64,000 nt of DNA, taken from positions 963,521 through 1,027,520 of the forward strand of contig NC_016521.1 of NCBI RefSeq assembly GCF_000236905.1. The letters run 5' to 3'. Made by a program: the position numbers and the translations under genes. The notes beneath the pieces were generated by a model. It saw only the letters and a program-made list of their open reading frames with translations, made no database searches and was not told the DNA's origin. This document shows, piece by piece, positions 36,686 to 47,900 of this stretch. The DNA comes from Tetrapisispora phaffii CBS 4417. Lineage: Eukaryota > Ascomycota > Saccharomycetes > Saccharomycetales > Saccharomycetaceae. Positions within the stretch are counted from its first letter, which is position 1. Each line of letters begins with the position of its first letter.

Positions 36686-39238
36686 TCATTGCAAGTCGTC
36701 AGAACGGTAAAGTTCATCTGCAATTTTTAACACTTTACTGCAGTCTACCGCATTATGAACTCTCACAATATTAGTATCAAATCCCACACATGATGCAATC
36801 ATAGCACCTGTTGCAAAATCTCTTTTAACTGGCTCTGATTCTTCAATCATATCACCAATAAATTTCTTTCTTGATGGACCTACTAGTATAGGCATATTGG
36901 CAAAATTTACATAATCGTTTCCTTCACCTTTCAAAGACGGTAGTTCAACTGAATAATTTTTGATTAAAGGTAATTGTTTAATGATTTCAAGATTTTGCTT
37001 TCCTTTCTTTGAAAAACCTAAACCAGGATCAATGATAATTTGCCAACGTTTCACCCCTTTTTGTAAAGCGTGTTGATATCTCTTTGCTAATTCGTAACAA
37101 ACACTCCTAATCAATGGATAAAATAGATTGTCATTGATAAGTTCTCCATTTAGATATTCTTTGATGTTCTCATTCGATTGTGATGGAGTAGCTTCATATT
37201 CATTTAAGCTACTCATGGTAGATATATCACCTCTAATATGAGATAACACATACGAAATTTGAGGGTTCTTTGCAACTACATCAAATAATTCTGCGTCAAA
37301 AGAACCACCCGATATATCATTGATGATATCAACGCCAGCTTCAATTGCCTGTCTTGCAACTTCAGCCCTATAGGTATCAATGGAAATGATGATGCGCGAT
37401 TGATCTAACTTCTCGTTGTTTCTAATGCCTTTAATTAATGGAATGGTTCTGTCGATTTCTTCTTCTTGGCAACATTGAATAGAATTTGGACGTGTTGAAC
37501 ATCCTCCTATATCAAATATTATATTCTCCCTGAATGCTTTAGTCCCTTCGTATACTGTTTCTACAAATTTCATTTGCTTTTCTATTTCATTGAAAATGTG
37601 ACCACCATCAGAAAACGAATCTGGCGTCGTATTAACGATACTCATCAAATATGTTGGAGAAACTGTTTGGTGAATCAACGTCTTTTTAAAAGGGTCCAAT
37701 TTCACATTGTTTTTATACTTCATAAACCTCTCAGTATCAGAGAGTTTTCCATAGTGGTTTTTATTTATAATTGGTGTTACTTTCCACAATATATTTGCTT
37801 CATCTTGTAATCTGTAAATTGATTCTAAATGCTTTAAAATTGGTTCAGTTGTTATTGGATGAGAAAATGTAGGATCAAGAAGTTCACATAAAGGTTCCAA
37901 GACAAAAGATCTTTCTAACATACGTGGATGCGGGATGACTAAATTCTCTGTACTGACTATAATATCTTCATTTTTAGAATTCATAAAAAGAATTATGTCT
38001 AAATCAATCGACCTTGGACCATTGTCAAAATGTTTTACTCTTTTTAAGTCTTCATATTCAATCTTTTTACACAACTGTAAAACCTCATCTGGGTTTAGTT
38101 TTGTCTTCACTTCTAATACACCGTTTATGAATTTTCTTTGATCACCAAAATACATAGGGTTACTTTGAAATAAAGATGATACTTTAGATACAGTGACATC
38201 TTTTGTTGATGATAATATTTTTAAAGCTTCAACTATATTTGAAAACACATCACCTACGTTTGATCCAAATGCAAGATAAACAGTATTGAATCCTTCATCA
38301 TGTGTGATGGAAAAATTATTGATTATTTGACTAGGAAGATCATATGCATTATTTTTTTCACCGTTAACAACATTATTGTTGATCGTAGGCAATTCTAACT
38401 GATCTAAGTCTAACAGATTTCTTTTGCAACTAACACCAACTCCCTCTGTTTGCGTGATAGCGTTCAATTTTAGTACTTTTACACTAATTATTATATCTTC
38501 TTTATTTTGTAGGTTTTTAAAATATTTATCCATAGAGATAACTTTGGCAACATTTTCAACTAGTGCTTCCACTGTTAAAAAATTTGAGTTTTCGACATAA
38601 TCTACTACCTTGTCAATAATTTTCTTATATGGAGGTTGAAAGACATCTTTCTTTTGCCATGGGATTATGATATCCAGAGTTGCATTTTGTTTATTTAGTC
38701 TCTCGAAAGGATAAACTCCAATCAAAGTCAGAACATGCAAATTTGATATTACCAATTCATCTTGTAGCTCGTCATTATTTTTATTGGAATTAATAGCAAT
38801 CGTGAAGTCATTGCATCTTAAATGCGAAGATTTCAAATTAGCTTGTAAGTTTAATTTCTCAATACCTTTGAAATTTTTCATTAAATGTGTTGATAAATTT
38901 CTAGACAAAGATCCCAAAGAGTCCCATTTACCATGTCTAGTATTATTCACAAAGTTCTCAATTTGTTTGGAAATTAAAGCATAATTTAAAGTGTAATTTA
39001 AATCATCATTACTTGCTGCTTTTCGAAAATCTGTTTCCATCTTTAAACTTACCAGTAATTTTTGTTTAGACATTTGATTCCAAGCATCTGTTCCTACAGT
39101 AGTTGCCAATTCTAATTTCTTAATATAGACAACATCTTTATTATTTTCTACCGTTTGTTGACTCATATTCCGCACTGTCCTGCCACTTAGCTGCCTTGAT
39201 GTATTAATTGACCTATTTTTTAATATATTAATCGACAT
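36686..39238 (-). CDS. FOL1: Fol1, trifunctional folate biosynthesis enzyme (DHNA, HPPK, DHPS)
   Basis: The 850-residue protein has three fused enzymes. Residues about 30-290 are two dihydroneopterin aldolase-like units. Residues about 315-470 are the pterin pyrophosphokinase (VYLAFGSNVGD; GPRSIDLDIILF). Residues about 525-850 are dihydropteroate synthase (IVNTTPDSFSDGG; DIGGCSTRP; IIIDPGLGFSKK). Together they convert dihydroneopterin to dihydropteroate. The first 25 residues are basic and Ser/Thr-rich without acids, a mitochondrial presequence as expected, since the S. cerevisiae enzyme (YNL256W, about 824 aa) is mitochondrial. All key motifs look intact. Confidence 0.97.
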   Translation of the reverse strand: MSINILKNRSINTSRQLSGRTVRNMSQQTVENNKDVVYIKKLELATTVGTDAWNQMSKQKLLVSLKMETDFRKAASNDDLNYTLNYALISKQIENFVNNTRHGKWDSLGSLSRNLSTHLMKNFKGIEKLNLQANLKSSHLRCNDFTIAINSNKNNDELQDELVISNLHVLTLIGVYPFERLNKQNATLDIIIPWQKKDVFQPPYKKIIDKVVDYVENSNFLTVEALVENVAKVISMDKYFKNLQNKEDIIISVKVLKLNAITQTEGVGVSCKRNLLDLDQLELPTINNNVVNGEKNNAYDLPSQIINNFSITHDEGFNTVYLAFGSNVGDVFSNIVEALKILSSTKDVTVSKVSSLFQSNPMYFGDQRKFINGVLEVKTKLNPDEVLQLCKKIEYEDLKRVKHFDNGPRSIDLDIILFMNSKNEDIIVSTENLVIPHPRMLERSFVLEPLCELLDPTFSHPITTEPILKHLESIYRLQDEANILWKVTPIINKNHYGKLSDTERFMKYKNNVKLDPFKKTLIHQTVSPTYLMSIVNTTPDSFSDGGHIFNEIEKQMKFVETVYEGTKAFRENIIFDIGGCSTRPNSIQCCQEEEIDRTIPLIKGIRNNEKLDQSRIIISIDTYRAEVARQAIEAGVDIINDISGGSFDAELFDVVAKNPQISYVLSHIRGDISTMSSLNEYEATPSQSNENIKEYLNGELINDNLFYPLIRSVCYELAKRYQHALQKGVKRWQIIIDPGLGFSKKGKQNLEIIKQLPLIKNYSVELPSLKGEGNDYVNFANMPILVGPSRKKFIGDMIEESEPVKRDFATGAMIASCVGFDTNIVRVHNAVDCSKVLKIADELYRSDDLQ

Positions 39239-40258
39239 TAGTCCTTAAATTAATATGACAGTCAATATTGTAAAAGTTGATAACAAAAATGATAGTTTAA
39301 CAGGTAAAAGGTCTTGCTATTTACGACGAAAATATTTTTCTTGAATGAATAACGAATTGATTGAAATGATCAAAGCTCTCTGAAGTCCTAAACATGGTTA
39401 TTCAAACTTCAATTGAATCCTATCTTGCCACTGTTTCCCCAGTAATAAGTGACAAATCCAATGTATTTCTATGAATTCCTCCTAACTCATCACCAAAATC
39501 ATTTCGAATGTGAGAATATTCATCGTTACCTATGAAGCCACAGTCATCATCAGATCATAATTAATATTACAGTGAGGGTAACAAGACAAAGTCGCTATTC
39601 ACATAGCAACGTTATGGGATTAATAACCAAAACTATTTGCTAAGTATAACTTTGTTCTGACGCATATGAACACTTCAATATTTTCCATGATCTTATTAAA
39701 TCAATATAGAGACTTTCTTGAATACATTTCTATCACAATGGGAATTCAAACAAGTGCCTTTGTCACTGGCGGCTATTTTCTGAATGCCATCTTATAATGT
39801 CTGACAAAGGGGCCTTATATTTCCAACTTCCTCGAATCAAACCATTTAAATCATTGAACTTTCATGAATCATATGGAGCAACTATCCACTTACACAACTA
39901 CCAAGTATACCACTGTCATCTCTTTCTTAACAAGAGTATAATCTAAACTCAAACTTTACTTACTCTACTTTTTTGGACTCTTTATATAAAGGTCAAAAAC
40001 TCGCGGCTTTACTATTTAAAGTGACCAAAATTATTTATAAACGATTATATTAATCACAAGAAATCAGTTGGTCAATAGGACAATTGTTTCAATCATACTC
40101 AATTGCGCATTTGAAAGATCTATAAAATAGTAATTGACTACTATTATCTGATTAACTGCACACTACATTTACTTTTAGACGGTATTGTTTGCCATTTGTG
40201 AAACGTTTACAGACTAAGGAGACCGTCGTTTAAAAAATAGTGTTCCTACATTGCTACC
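39239..40258. other. long FOL1-COQ6 divergent spacer
   Basis: This 1.0-kb AT-rich region has no credible gene. TATATAAA at 39983-39990, followed by GG, probably belongs to COQ6 (about 270 bp from its ATG). CCTTTGTCA (39757-39765) and TGACAAAGG (39802-39810) are inverted 36 bp apart. FOL1 and COQ6 are not neighbours in S. cerevisiae, so a rearrangement joint may lie here. Confidence 0.5.
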
Positions 40259-41731
40259 ATGTTATCTTCGAGATCGAGGTTTATTTTTAACAAGAAAATT
40301 GTGAGATCTCTTGCAACGTCTGCTGCTGGAGTTAAAACTGCTAGAGTTAAAGCTGCTGGTACAACTCCTCAATTGACGGACGTTTTGATCGTTGGTGGTG
40401 GACCAGCTGGATTAACACTGGCAGCTGCCATCCAGAGTTCTCATGAATTGAGGAAATTCAAAACTGTTCTAGTAGAGGCTGGTGATACTATTAGTAAAGT
40501 GAAACCATTTTATAACTCCCCACCTGATTATTACACGAATAGAGTCGTTTCATTAACACCCCCTTCAATTGATTTCCTAACAAAAAAAATCAATGTGAAA
40601 TTAATGGAAAATAGAATGATGCCTTATGATGGCATGTATGTCACTGATGGTATTAGCAATGCGACAATTGATATGGAGAAGGACTCATTGGCATACATGA
40701 TCGAGATCTTAAATGTGCAGTCCTCTTTATTGGCAAGAATCGATGAGTTGAATTGTAAAGATCGTCTACAAATTATTGATAAGACCAAAGTTGAAAGCAT
40801 TGTTTATTCAGACCCAAATGACACTAAATCTTGGCCTATAGTAACTTTAAGCAATGGCCAACGTTTTCAAACAAGATTGTTAGTAGGTGCTGATGGGTTC
40901 AACTCTCCAGTTAGAACATTTTCAGGAATCCAATCTCGTGGTTGGTTTTACAATAAATTTGGCGTTGTTTCCACTATGAAGCTTGAATATACTCCATTTA
41001 AAATTAGAGGATGGCAAAGATTTTTACCAACCGGTCCAATTGCACATTTACCATTGCCAGATGATAATGCTACTTTAGTTTGGTCTACAACTGATGAACT
41101 ATCCGAACTATTGTTATCAATAAAGGAAGAAGAATTTACTGCTTTAATTAATGCTGCGTTTGTGTTAGATAATGCTGATATGAAATACTATTATAAACAT
41201 TTACAAAATAAAAGCATGACTTCTAAACAACTTATCGACGATGTCACTTACAGAATTGATGAAGAGTTTGCCAAATTACCTAATGAATCTGATATTGATG
41301 AAAAATATCCTACAAAAGTGAAAATGATCTTAGGTCCTTCAAGAGCACGTTTCCCATTAAAAATGTTCCATGCTGATAAGTATTGTACAGATAGAATCGT
41401 TTTATTAGGTGATGCTGCTCATGCAACCCACCCATTAGCTGGCCAAGGGTTGAACATGGGCCAAGGTGACACAGAGGCCTTGGTGGATGCCTTGGAGAAA
41501 GCATCCAAAAGAGGATTGGATATAGGTTCTGAATTGGCTTTGGATCCGTTTTGGGCCGAACGTTACCCAACAAATACTCTATTGCTCGGAGTTGCAGACA
41601 AATGTCATAAAATATATTCCACCGATTTCCCACCTGTCGTCAAGTTAAGATCATTAGGTGCAGATGTAATTAATAATTTTTCTCCACTGAAGAATTTAAT
41701 CACTGACACACTTGGATCATCTGCCAAATAA
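40259..41731 (+). CDS. COQ6: Coq6, flavin-dependent ubiquinone biosynthesis monooxygenase
   Basis: The 490-residue protein begins with a basic mitochondrial presequence (MLSSRSRFIFNKKIVRSLATSAA). It has the FAD dinucleotide motif VGGGPAGLTLAA near residue 44, the middle GADGFNSPVR motif near 211, and GDAAHATHPLAGQGLNMGQGD near 384. Coq6 performs C5 ring hydroxylation in coenzyme Q synthesis, taking electrons from ferredoxin and ferredoxin reductase, on the matrix side of the inner membrane in the CoQ synthome. Length is like S. cerevisiae Coq6 (YGR255C, about 479 aa). Its placement after FOL1 differs from S. cerevisiae. Confidence 0.97.
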   Translation: MLSSRSRFIFNKKIVRSLATSAAGVKTARVKAAGTTPQLTDVLIVGGGPAGLTLAAAIQSSHELRKFKTVLVEAGDTISKVKPFYNSPPDYYTNRVVSLTPPSIDFLTKKINVKLMENRMMPYDGMYVTDGISNATIDMEKDSLAYMIEILNVQSSLLARIDELNCKDRLQIIDKTKVESIVYSDPNDTKSWPIVTLSNGQRFQTRLLVGADGFNSPVRTFSGIQSRGWFYNKFGVVSTMKLEYTPFKIRGWQRFLPTGPIAHLPLPDDNATLVWSTTDELSELLLSIKEEEFTALINAAFVLDNADMKYYYKHLQNKSMTSKQLIDDVTYRIDEEFAKLPNESDIDEKYPTKVKMILGPSRARFPLKMFHADKYCTDRIVLLGDAAHATHPLAGQGLNMGQGDTEALVDALEKASKRGLDIGSELALDPFWAERYPTNTLLLGVADKCHKIYSTDFPPVVKLRSLGADVINNFSPLKNLITDTLGSSAK

Positions 41732-42037
41732 AACTATTTGTTAATTACTCTTTTATGCATCAAAGTATCTCCGTATTTGTAAATATCCATTTATGTAATT
41801 CAAATCCAAATAAAAACTTTAGCTAACGATATACATCGATAATATGACTTATTCCAAAACCAAGTTGATTCAATACCAATCTTTTTTTTTATAAACCTTT
41901 AATAACTATATATCAGTTCAAAACTTCTAATACCAAGGTTCTTGACTGAAAAAGTTTCAACTACTTAAAGAAAGTCATAAGAATTTTGGTTATTCAGTGT
42001 TGTAGCACATATAGCACCGAACTCGTTAGAAGTCAGG
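41732..42037. other. COQ6 to PPIL4-like gene spacer
   Basis: AT-rich, with a T run near 41882-41891. No clear regulatory motif. Confidence 0.5.
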
Positions 42038-43042
42038 ATGAGTGTACTGTTAGAAACTACCGCTGGTGATATTGTAATTGATTTAGCTTACAATGAATTC
42101 CAATTAGAAGCATATAACTTTTTAAAGCTCTGTAAGTGTAACTATTATAAATATCAAAAAATTGTTAAGAATGGCGATGAGATAAACTTTGGCGACCCAA
42201 TTATTGGATTCAAAGAACGTAATGATCAATTAGTTTATGAGACTTCCATTAACGGATTACTAGATGTATCAGAAGAAACTACCTTAGTTCCTAAATTAAT
42301 TAAAACTACTTCCAAAAACAGCGATAATTCAACGGGGGAAACTGGACTTGAAAAGGGTTCCATTGCCTTTAAGGTAATTAAACAAGATGGTATTGATTTA
42401 ATTGGATCGAAAGTAGTACTGAAACTTGTCAGTTGCTTATATCCTGCTAAAGAGCTGGCTTATTTTGGGAACGTTCCAAGACAATATTGGGAGGTTTTAG
42501 ATAAATTTATGCAATTGGATGATAAGATGGAAATTCGAGTGAAAAACATATTGATAATAAGGGATCCATTTCCAGATCCTGAAGGGTTTCAACAGTTTGA
42601 TGTACCACTGCCGATAGGTGATGTGGAATTACCTAGTGAATTAATAGAGAAGCATCAAGCAAAATCCAAAATGAGTTTATTGAAAAGTGAAATAGAAAAC
42701 CAAGAATTAGCATTAGAAATTATTGGTGACATTCCATCAAGTACGATTAAGCCACTCAAAACTGTTTTGTTTGTGTGTAAGTTGAATGCGATGACCAATG
42801 CAAAGGATTTAGCTCAAATATTTAGCAGGTTTGGACAGATCATATCTGTGGAAATCGTAAGAGATAAAGATACAGGAAGATCCTTGGGTTATGGATTTAT
42901 AGAATTTGATAGTGAGGGTGCCGTTGAGCTAGCATATAGTAATATGGAAGGTGTAATAATAGATGACAAGAAGATTCATGTTGACTTCAGCCAAAGTGTC
43001 AGCAAACTTGCAAGCCAATGGACTTGCGGCAAAAATAAATAA
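42038..43042 (+). CDS. PPIL4/Cyp6/Rct1-type protein: degenerate cyclophilin domain plus RRM
   Basis: The 334-residue protein opens MSVLLETTAGDIVIDL and NFLKLCKCNYY, the characteristic start of PPIL4-family cyclophilins (human PPIL4, fission yeast Rct1/Cyp6). It ends with an RRM (about residues 240-325: TVLFVCKLNAMTNAKDL, RFGQI, GYGFIEF, IHVDFSQSVSKL), the same architecture. The linker EIIGDIPSSTIKPLKTVLFVCKLN is also family-like. In the cyclophilin half the usual isomerase residues (FHR, QGGD, MANAG-like) cannot be found, so catalysis is probably lost. Family members act around RNA polymerase II CTD and pre-mRNA processing. S. cerevisiae has no orthologue that I know of. It is between COQ6 and TGL2. 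Confidence 0.88.
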   Translation: MSVLLETTAGDIVIDLAYNEFQLEAYNFLKLCKCNYYKYQKIVKNGDEINFGDPIIGFKERNDQLVYETSINGLLDVSEETTLVPKLIKTTSKNSDNSTGETGLEKGSIAFKVIKQDGIDLIGSKVVLKLVSCLYPAKELAYFGNVPRQYWEVLDKFMQLDDKMEIRVKNILIIRDPFPDPEGFQQFDVPLPIGDVELPSELIEKHQAKSKMSLLKSEIENQELALEIIGDIPSSTIKPLKTVLFVCKLNAMTNAKDLAQIFSRFGQIISVEIVRDKDTGRSLGYGFIEFDSEGAVELAYSNMEGVIIDDKKIHVDFSQSVSKLASQWTCGKNK

Positions 43043-43297
43043 ATCAGCATTTATGTACGAATAAGTTCAAGCCTATAATGAACACTTCCTTTAGTAGTTT
43101 ACGTTCAAAAACAGCAAGTATAATCAATCTTTTATAATCTTGGTCTTATAACCGTTTGCCCATGATTGAAAATCTATATATTAAGAGCTTGCCGCTAAGG
43201 TAACAGTAGTTCAATATTGAAATTTATGGTTTGCATTTAGAAGATGTTTTGAAATCAAATACGCAGTACATTTAACACAGTTAAAGAGGACAGGACC

Positions 43298-44524
43298 ATG
43301 AATTATTACTTCAGTTCACAAGGTTTAGTTGATATCTGGAAACACATATATCCTGAGAATGGGAGAGATGTTCATCGTAACCAGTACTTCGAACCATTTT
43401 CGAGTTTAGTTAATGATCCACAATCTGAATTGTTAAGGTATTTTAATGAAAAACAGGAAGAAATAAGATCAAATACATCCAAGAGTTTGTTTACTAATAT
43501 TTTGCAAGCTAAAGATACTATCTTTGAGGTACCACCTTTGCGTGAGTTTCATGCACCAAAAAACCCTGTCGTTTTATGTCATGGTCTTTCAGGATTTGAT
43601 AAGCTTTTATTGATACCTCTGTCGAGCCAATTCATCCAGCTTTTAACTAATAATATGATAGCAAATGGGTCTGATTTTTCTATGGAGGACTTGCCTGAGA
43701 CAGATATAATGCAAAACGTGAAGATGAGTTTAATTGAAGTAGACTATTGGAACGGGATTAAGCAAATTCTAGAGTTAAACGGTTGTACTGTGTTGACTGC
43801 CACTGTACCCGGTTTTGGTACTATTGAGAAAAGAGCATTGGCATTAAATCAATATTTAGAGAAGGAGGCTATAAAAATTAGTTCTGACAAAGATAAATTT
43901 AGCACTGGACGCAGTAACAAGATTAAACTAAACTTGGTGTCACATTCGATGGGTGGATTAGACTCAAGGTACCTAATAAGCAACATACCAAGTGATTTAT
44001 ATGATATTGTCAGTCTCACGACTATAGCGACACCTCATAGGGGCTCTCAACTCGCTGACTTTGTTGTTGACAAGTTTAATACAATAAGAATGAATTCACC
44101 AATTAAGGATACAAGAACATTATTACCTAGAAGCATTTACCAACTGACCACCTATTACATGAAATATTTTAACAATATAACACCAGATAGACCAGATGTG
44201 AAGTATTTCTCTTACGGATGCTGTTTTAATCCCAACTGGTATAATTTGTTCTTTCCCACATGGAATATCATTGACAAAGCCACAAATGGTGAACCAAATG
44301 ATGGTATGGTGACTGTATCCAGCAGTAAATGGGGAGAATACAGTGGCACATTAGCCAATACCGATCATATGGATATAATAAATTGGAGAAATAGATTAAA
44401 GATCGAGTCTACTCAATGGCTAACATCATTTGAAGGTAAAAAAAAAGTTAAAGTTCAGACCTGTATTGACCCTCTCCAATTCTACCTCCTGATTGCAGAT
44501 AACTTGGGAAGAAAAGGCTTTTAG
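43298..44524 (+). CDS. TGL2: Tgl2-like lipase
   Basis: The 408-residue alpha/beta hydrolase has an oxyanion-type VVLCHGLSGFDKLL near residue 90, the nucleophile elbow SHSMGG (serine near residue 218), and downstream DGMVTVSSSKWGEY and DHMDIINW, which can supply Asp and His. This pattern fits Tgl2 (YDR058C), a mitochondrial triacylglycerol lipase of S. cerevisiae with bacterial-lipase similarity. It is clearly longer than the S. cerevisiae protein (about 326 aa), with most extra residues in the N-terminal 80 and inserts. No strong presequence is visible. Position is not conserved with S. cerevisiae. Confidence 0.85.
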   Translation: MNYYFSSQGLVDIWKHIYPENGRDVHRNQYFEPFSSLVNDPQSELLRYFNEKQEEIRSNTSKSLFTNILQAKDTIFEVPPLREFHAPKNPVVLCHGLSGFDKLLLIPLSSQFIQLLTNNMIANGSDFSMEDLPETDIMQNVKMSLIEVDYWNGIKQILELNGCTVLTATVPGFGTIEKRALALNQYLEKEAIKISSDKDKFSTGRSNKIKLNLVSHSMGGLDSRYLISNIPSDLYDIVSLTTIATPHRGSQLADFVVDKFNTIRMNSPIKDTRTLLPRSIYQLTTYYMKYFNNITPDRPDVKYFSYGCCFNPNWYNLFFPTWNIIDKATNGEPNDGMVTVSSSKWGEYSGTLANTDHMDIINWRNRLKIESTQWLTSFEGKKKVKVQTCIDPLQFYLLIADNLGRKGF

Positions 44525-44982
44525 AACTTTCAATACTATGTAGAATCAATTGGATATATGCAATGGAAATAACTAAACTCATATCATATAAATTATTATA
44601 TATTTAAACTTATTGTCGATACCACTCTTGTAACGTTCATAGACTATGTGTGCGAGCAGCTGTTTTATGCGGGAGGACTGATTTGGAAAACTGGAAATGT
44701 TCCCAGTAATAACAAAACATAGACATAAAACAGGAGATATTGTAAGTAACTGAATGCATTACATTTTCTTTAATTGGAACCCAATCATTTAGGAGTTCAA
44801 GTATAGTGTTATAACTTTAAGATTCCGGGGGTTTTCTCATCGTTAAAGTCTCATATTTCTCCATCACTTAATAACATACGTTTGGGGTACCTCACAAGGT
44901 CAATTATCAAGATACTTTTGCACTTTATATCCAAATTTCGAAGTTAATTATACATTATTTACATTTACGCTGTCCATATACC
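44525..44982. other. TGL2-SIP3 spacer
   Basis: AT-rich with a short GC-richer part near 44645-44690. No gene or strong motif. Confidence 0.5.
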
Positions 44983-47900
44983 ATGACTTCAGATTCAAAT
45001 AGAAACCAAGAAACTGAATTTAAGCAATTAAAGCTTATATCCGTCACATTCAAAGAGGCTTCGTTGGATTCTCCTTCATTCAGAGCCACTGTCAATTATT
45101 TTGAACATAGAATCGATATATTCCAAAAACTTTGGCTGGAAAAGATATCTGAATTTATCAGAGAAAAGTATTCTCCTGCATTTCAAAATTTCGAGACCCA
45201 TGTAGGGGTAATGGTATCCAATATGGATCCTTTAACCAAATTATTCAACACTGGTATGATCTCAAATCAACTGTATACCCCAATTTTAGTAGATAATACT
45301 ACTAGTGACTACAGTGAGTTACAAACGCATTTCACTAGGACATTGATTAGGGATGGTTCAGTATTATCCGAGTGTTTAACTCAATTGAACGATAATTGTA
45401 TCTCAGTATACAGAACTTCAAGGAAAAAGTTCGAGAAAACCCAAAAGATCTACGATGATTTATTATTTAAGAGTAATATTTTAATCAAACCAAATCTTGA
45501 TGTTGATCCTGAAGCATCAATGAAAATGGCTTTTGCTATTTTTGAAGCTAAAATGAAGTATTTAAAGGCTGCACTGGATTTAGTCGATGTTATAGCCTCT
45601 ACAAAATTACAACTGGATGAATTTGTTGTAAATACAATCTCAAGGATATCAGATAATAATACTATAAAACAAAAGTTTTCAAGCGAAGTAATAGATTTAT
45701 CACCAAAAATGACAAAATATGTCAATGATTACAAACAGTGGATGCTTAGAACTGCAAATGCTGCCAAAGAGTTGAAGAGTGAAATTGAATCAGCAAAAAA
45801 ACAAATATATGACTATGTTGAAGAACGTGCTCGTCCATCAACTGATATATTAGAGTATACAATTTCCAGAATTAATTCTGAATCCTTGATTAACAAAAAA
45901 ATATTCGATTTGAAAGTAAGAAAAGCACCAGAAAAGGCAGGTTGGCTATTTATGAAGACATACATAGGATCATCAACTAAACCAACCTGGGTGCGAAACT
46001 GGTGTTTTATTCAAAATTCTGTATTTGGAATGTTTGTACTTTCTGATACAAAAACTTATGTCCAAGAAACTGATAAATTTGGGGTTTTGTTAACTCATGT
46101 ACGATATGAGCCAGATGAAGATCGTAAATACTGTTTTGAAGTTAAAATTCTAGGTAATAAATATAGTGAAGAAACTGGCGATAATGAGAAAGATCTGACT
46201 ATTGTTTTTCACACTGAAAGTCTAAGGGAGTTAAAATCATGGTTGACAGCATTTGCATTAGCTCAACGTTATGTATTAGGATTAAACAAGAATAGTTACG
46301 AATATGATGTTGCATTTAGAAGGTTTTCCCCTGATTTTTTGGAATTCGCTTCTACATCCTCAAATAGTGTAGAAAAAATGATAACTAGTAATGATGATAA
46401 TACTAGATCATTATTAGAGTTATTGAATGCAGAATTTTCTGAATATGACTCCTTAAAATTTGCAAATGAAGAATTATCGAAAATTTATATTCAAAGCACC
46501 ATGATCTCAACAAAATTATCAAAGTTAGCGACTTTTTCTCATCTCTTTCAAAATTCGAACTGGTTGCCTTCAGCTCCTATCGCAAATATCTGGGGTGTAA
46601 CAAATTGGACAGCCTATTCTGTATTGGATTCTAGCACAATTTTGAAAGGCATGACTACTGATTCTGTGGAAGATTATCCACCTAATTATCCTAATGCTAT
46701 GAAAATCAGTGATATCGAGTTCAAGAGTATATTTTTCTCCATTGATCATAGAGTCTTGAAGTATCCAGATTTACTGATATTATTCAAATTCTCATCATTT
46801 TGGTGTCCAAATGAAAGGCAAAGCTTTTCAACAATATGTTATGTTACAGATTCACATATATACTGTTTCACAAATACTAATGGCTTCATTTCGTTACTGA
46901 AAAATAAGATTGCTAATATCCAAAACATCGAACAAGACAAAAATGAAAGTAATCTTTTGCATTTTCACGATAGCAACGGTCCTTACATTAGTATTTATAT
47001 TCATTTTGATGAACCTAAAGTTATCCTAACTAAACTGAAATATCTGACTAAGAACAGGTGTATTAAACAACCTAAACAAGGATCAGAATTGTATAGCATT
47101 TTATCAAAAATTGAAACTACAATACTGAATCAAAAGAAGGAAGAAACTGAAAGACTTGAAAATGAACTAATTACTAGATCAAAACCAAATCAATCAGTAA
47201 AGATAAATGAGGAAGCTGTAAAGTCATTTTGGGATATGAATGAAGAAAGTTATAATACAATTTTGAGATCTAAGGAATTGCAAGATAAAAGTACAGCCCA
47301 TCATTCTAACACATATGAGATTGGCAGTAAGGGTTTAACACATATTATATTTGGTAATAGATCCGATGCTTTTCCTACTGCATTTTATTTGGCTAAGAAG
47401 AAAAAGGTGTATGACAAGAATATTGGTTTATCATGGATGAGAGATGTCGATGAGAAAACTGGAGAAGACATACTTTATCGTACACTATCAATCGAACTGT
47501 CATTATTTGATAGATTAATCAATGTCGGATCTAATAAAGTCACTTCTGTAGACTCTAATAGTATTTCTGTTAAGCAGCGATTTGTGAAAGCGTTGGAAAA
47601 TAATTATTATGAGATTGAACAAAGTCCTATTTATATTAAATTACCTCTATGCCGTTTATTAAGAGGAGAGCAAAGATATACCATCACTGAGCCTTATGAC
47701 CCTGAGTATCAGATTGCAAGTAAATTTTCGATTCCAAATAGTAAATCTTTTTTGACAGTATTTTACAATATAAATATTATTGATGCCAAAACTGGTAATG
47801 TAGTTACGAGGGAGAGACTACATGAAAAAATAATGAAGAAATTGGTAATTAGTAGATGTCGTTATGAGTACATGTGGTTAAAAAAGGTAATTAAATATTA

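Noticed and set aside
39394..39474. 26-codon open frame with balanced codons between FOL1 and COQ6
   Set aside because: Too short, no TATA at proper spacing and no homologue recognised; not reported as a gene.
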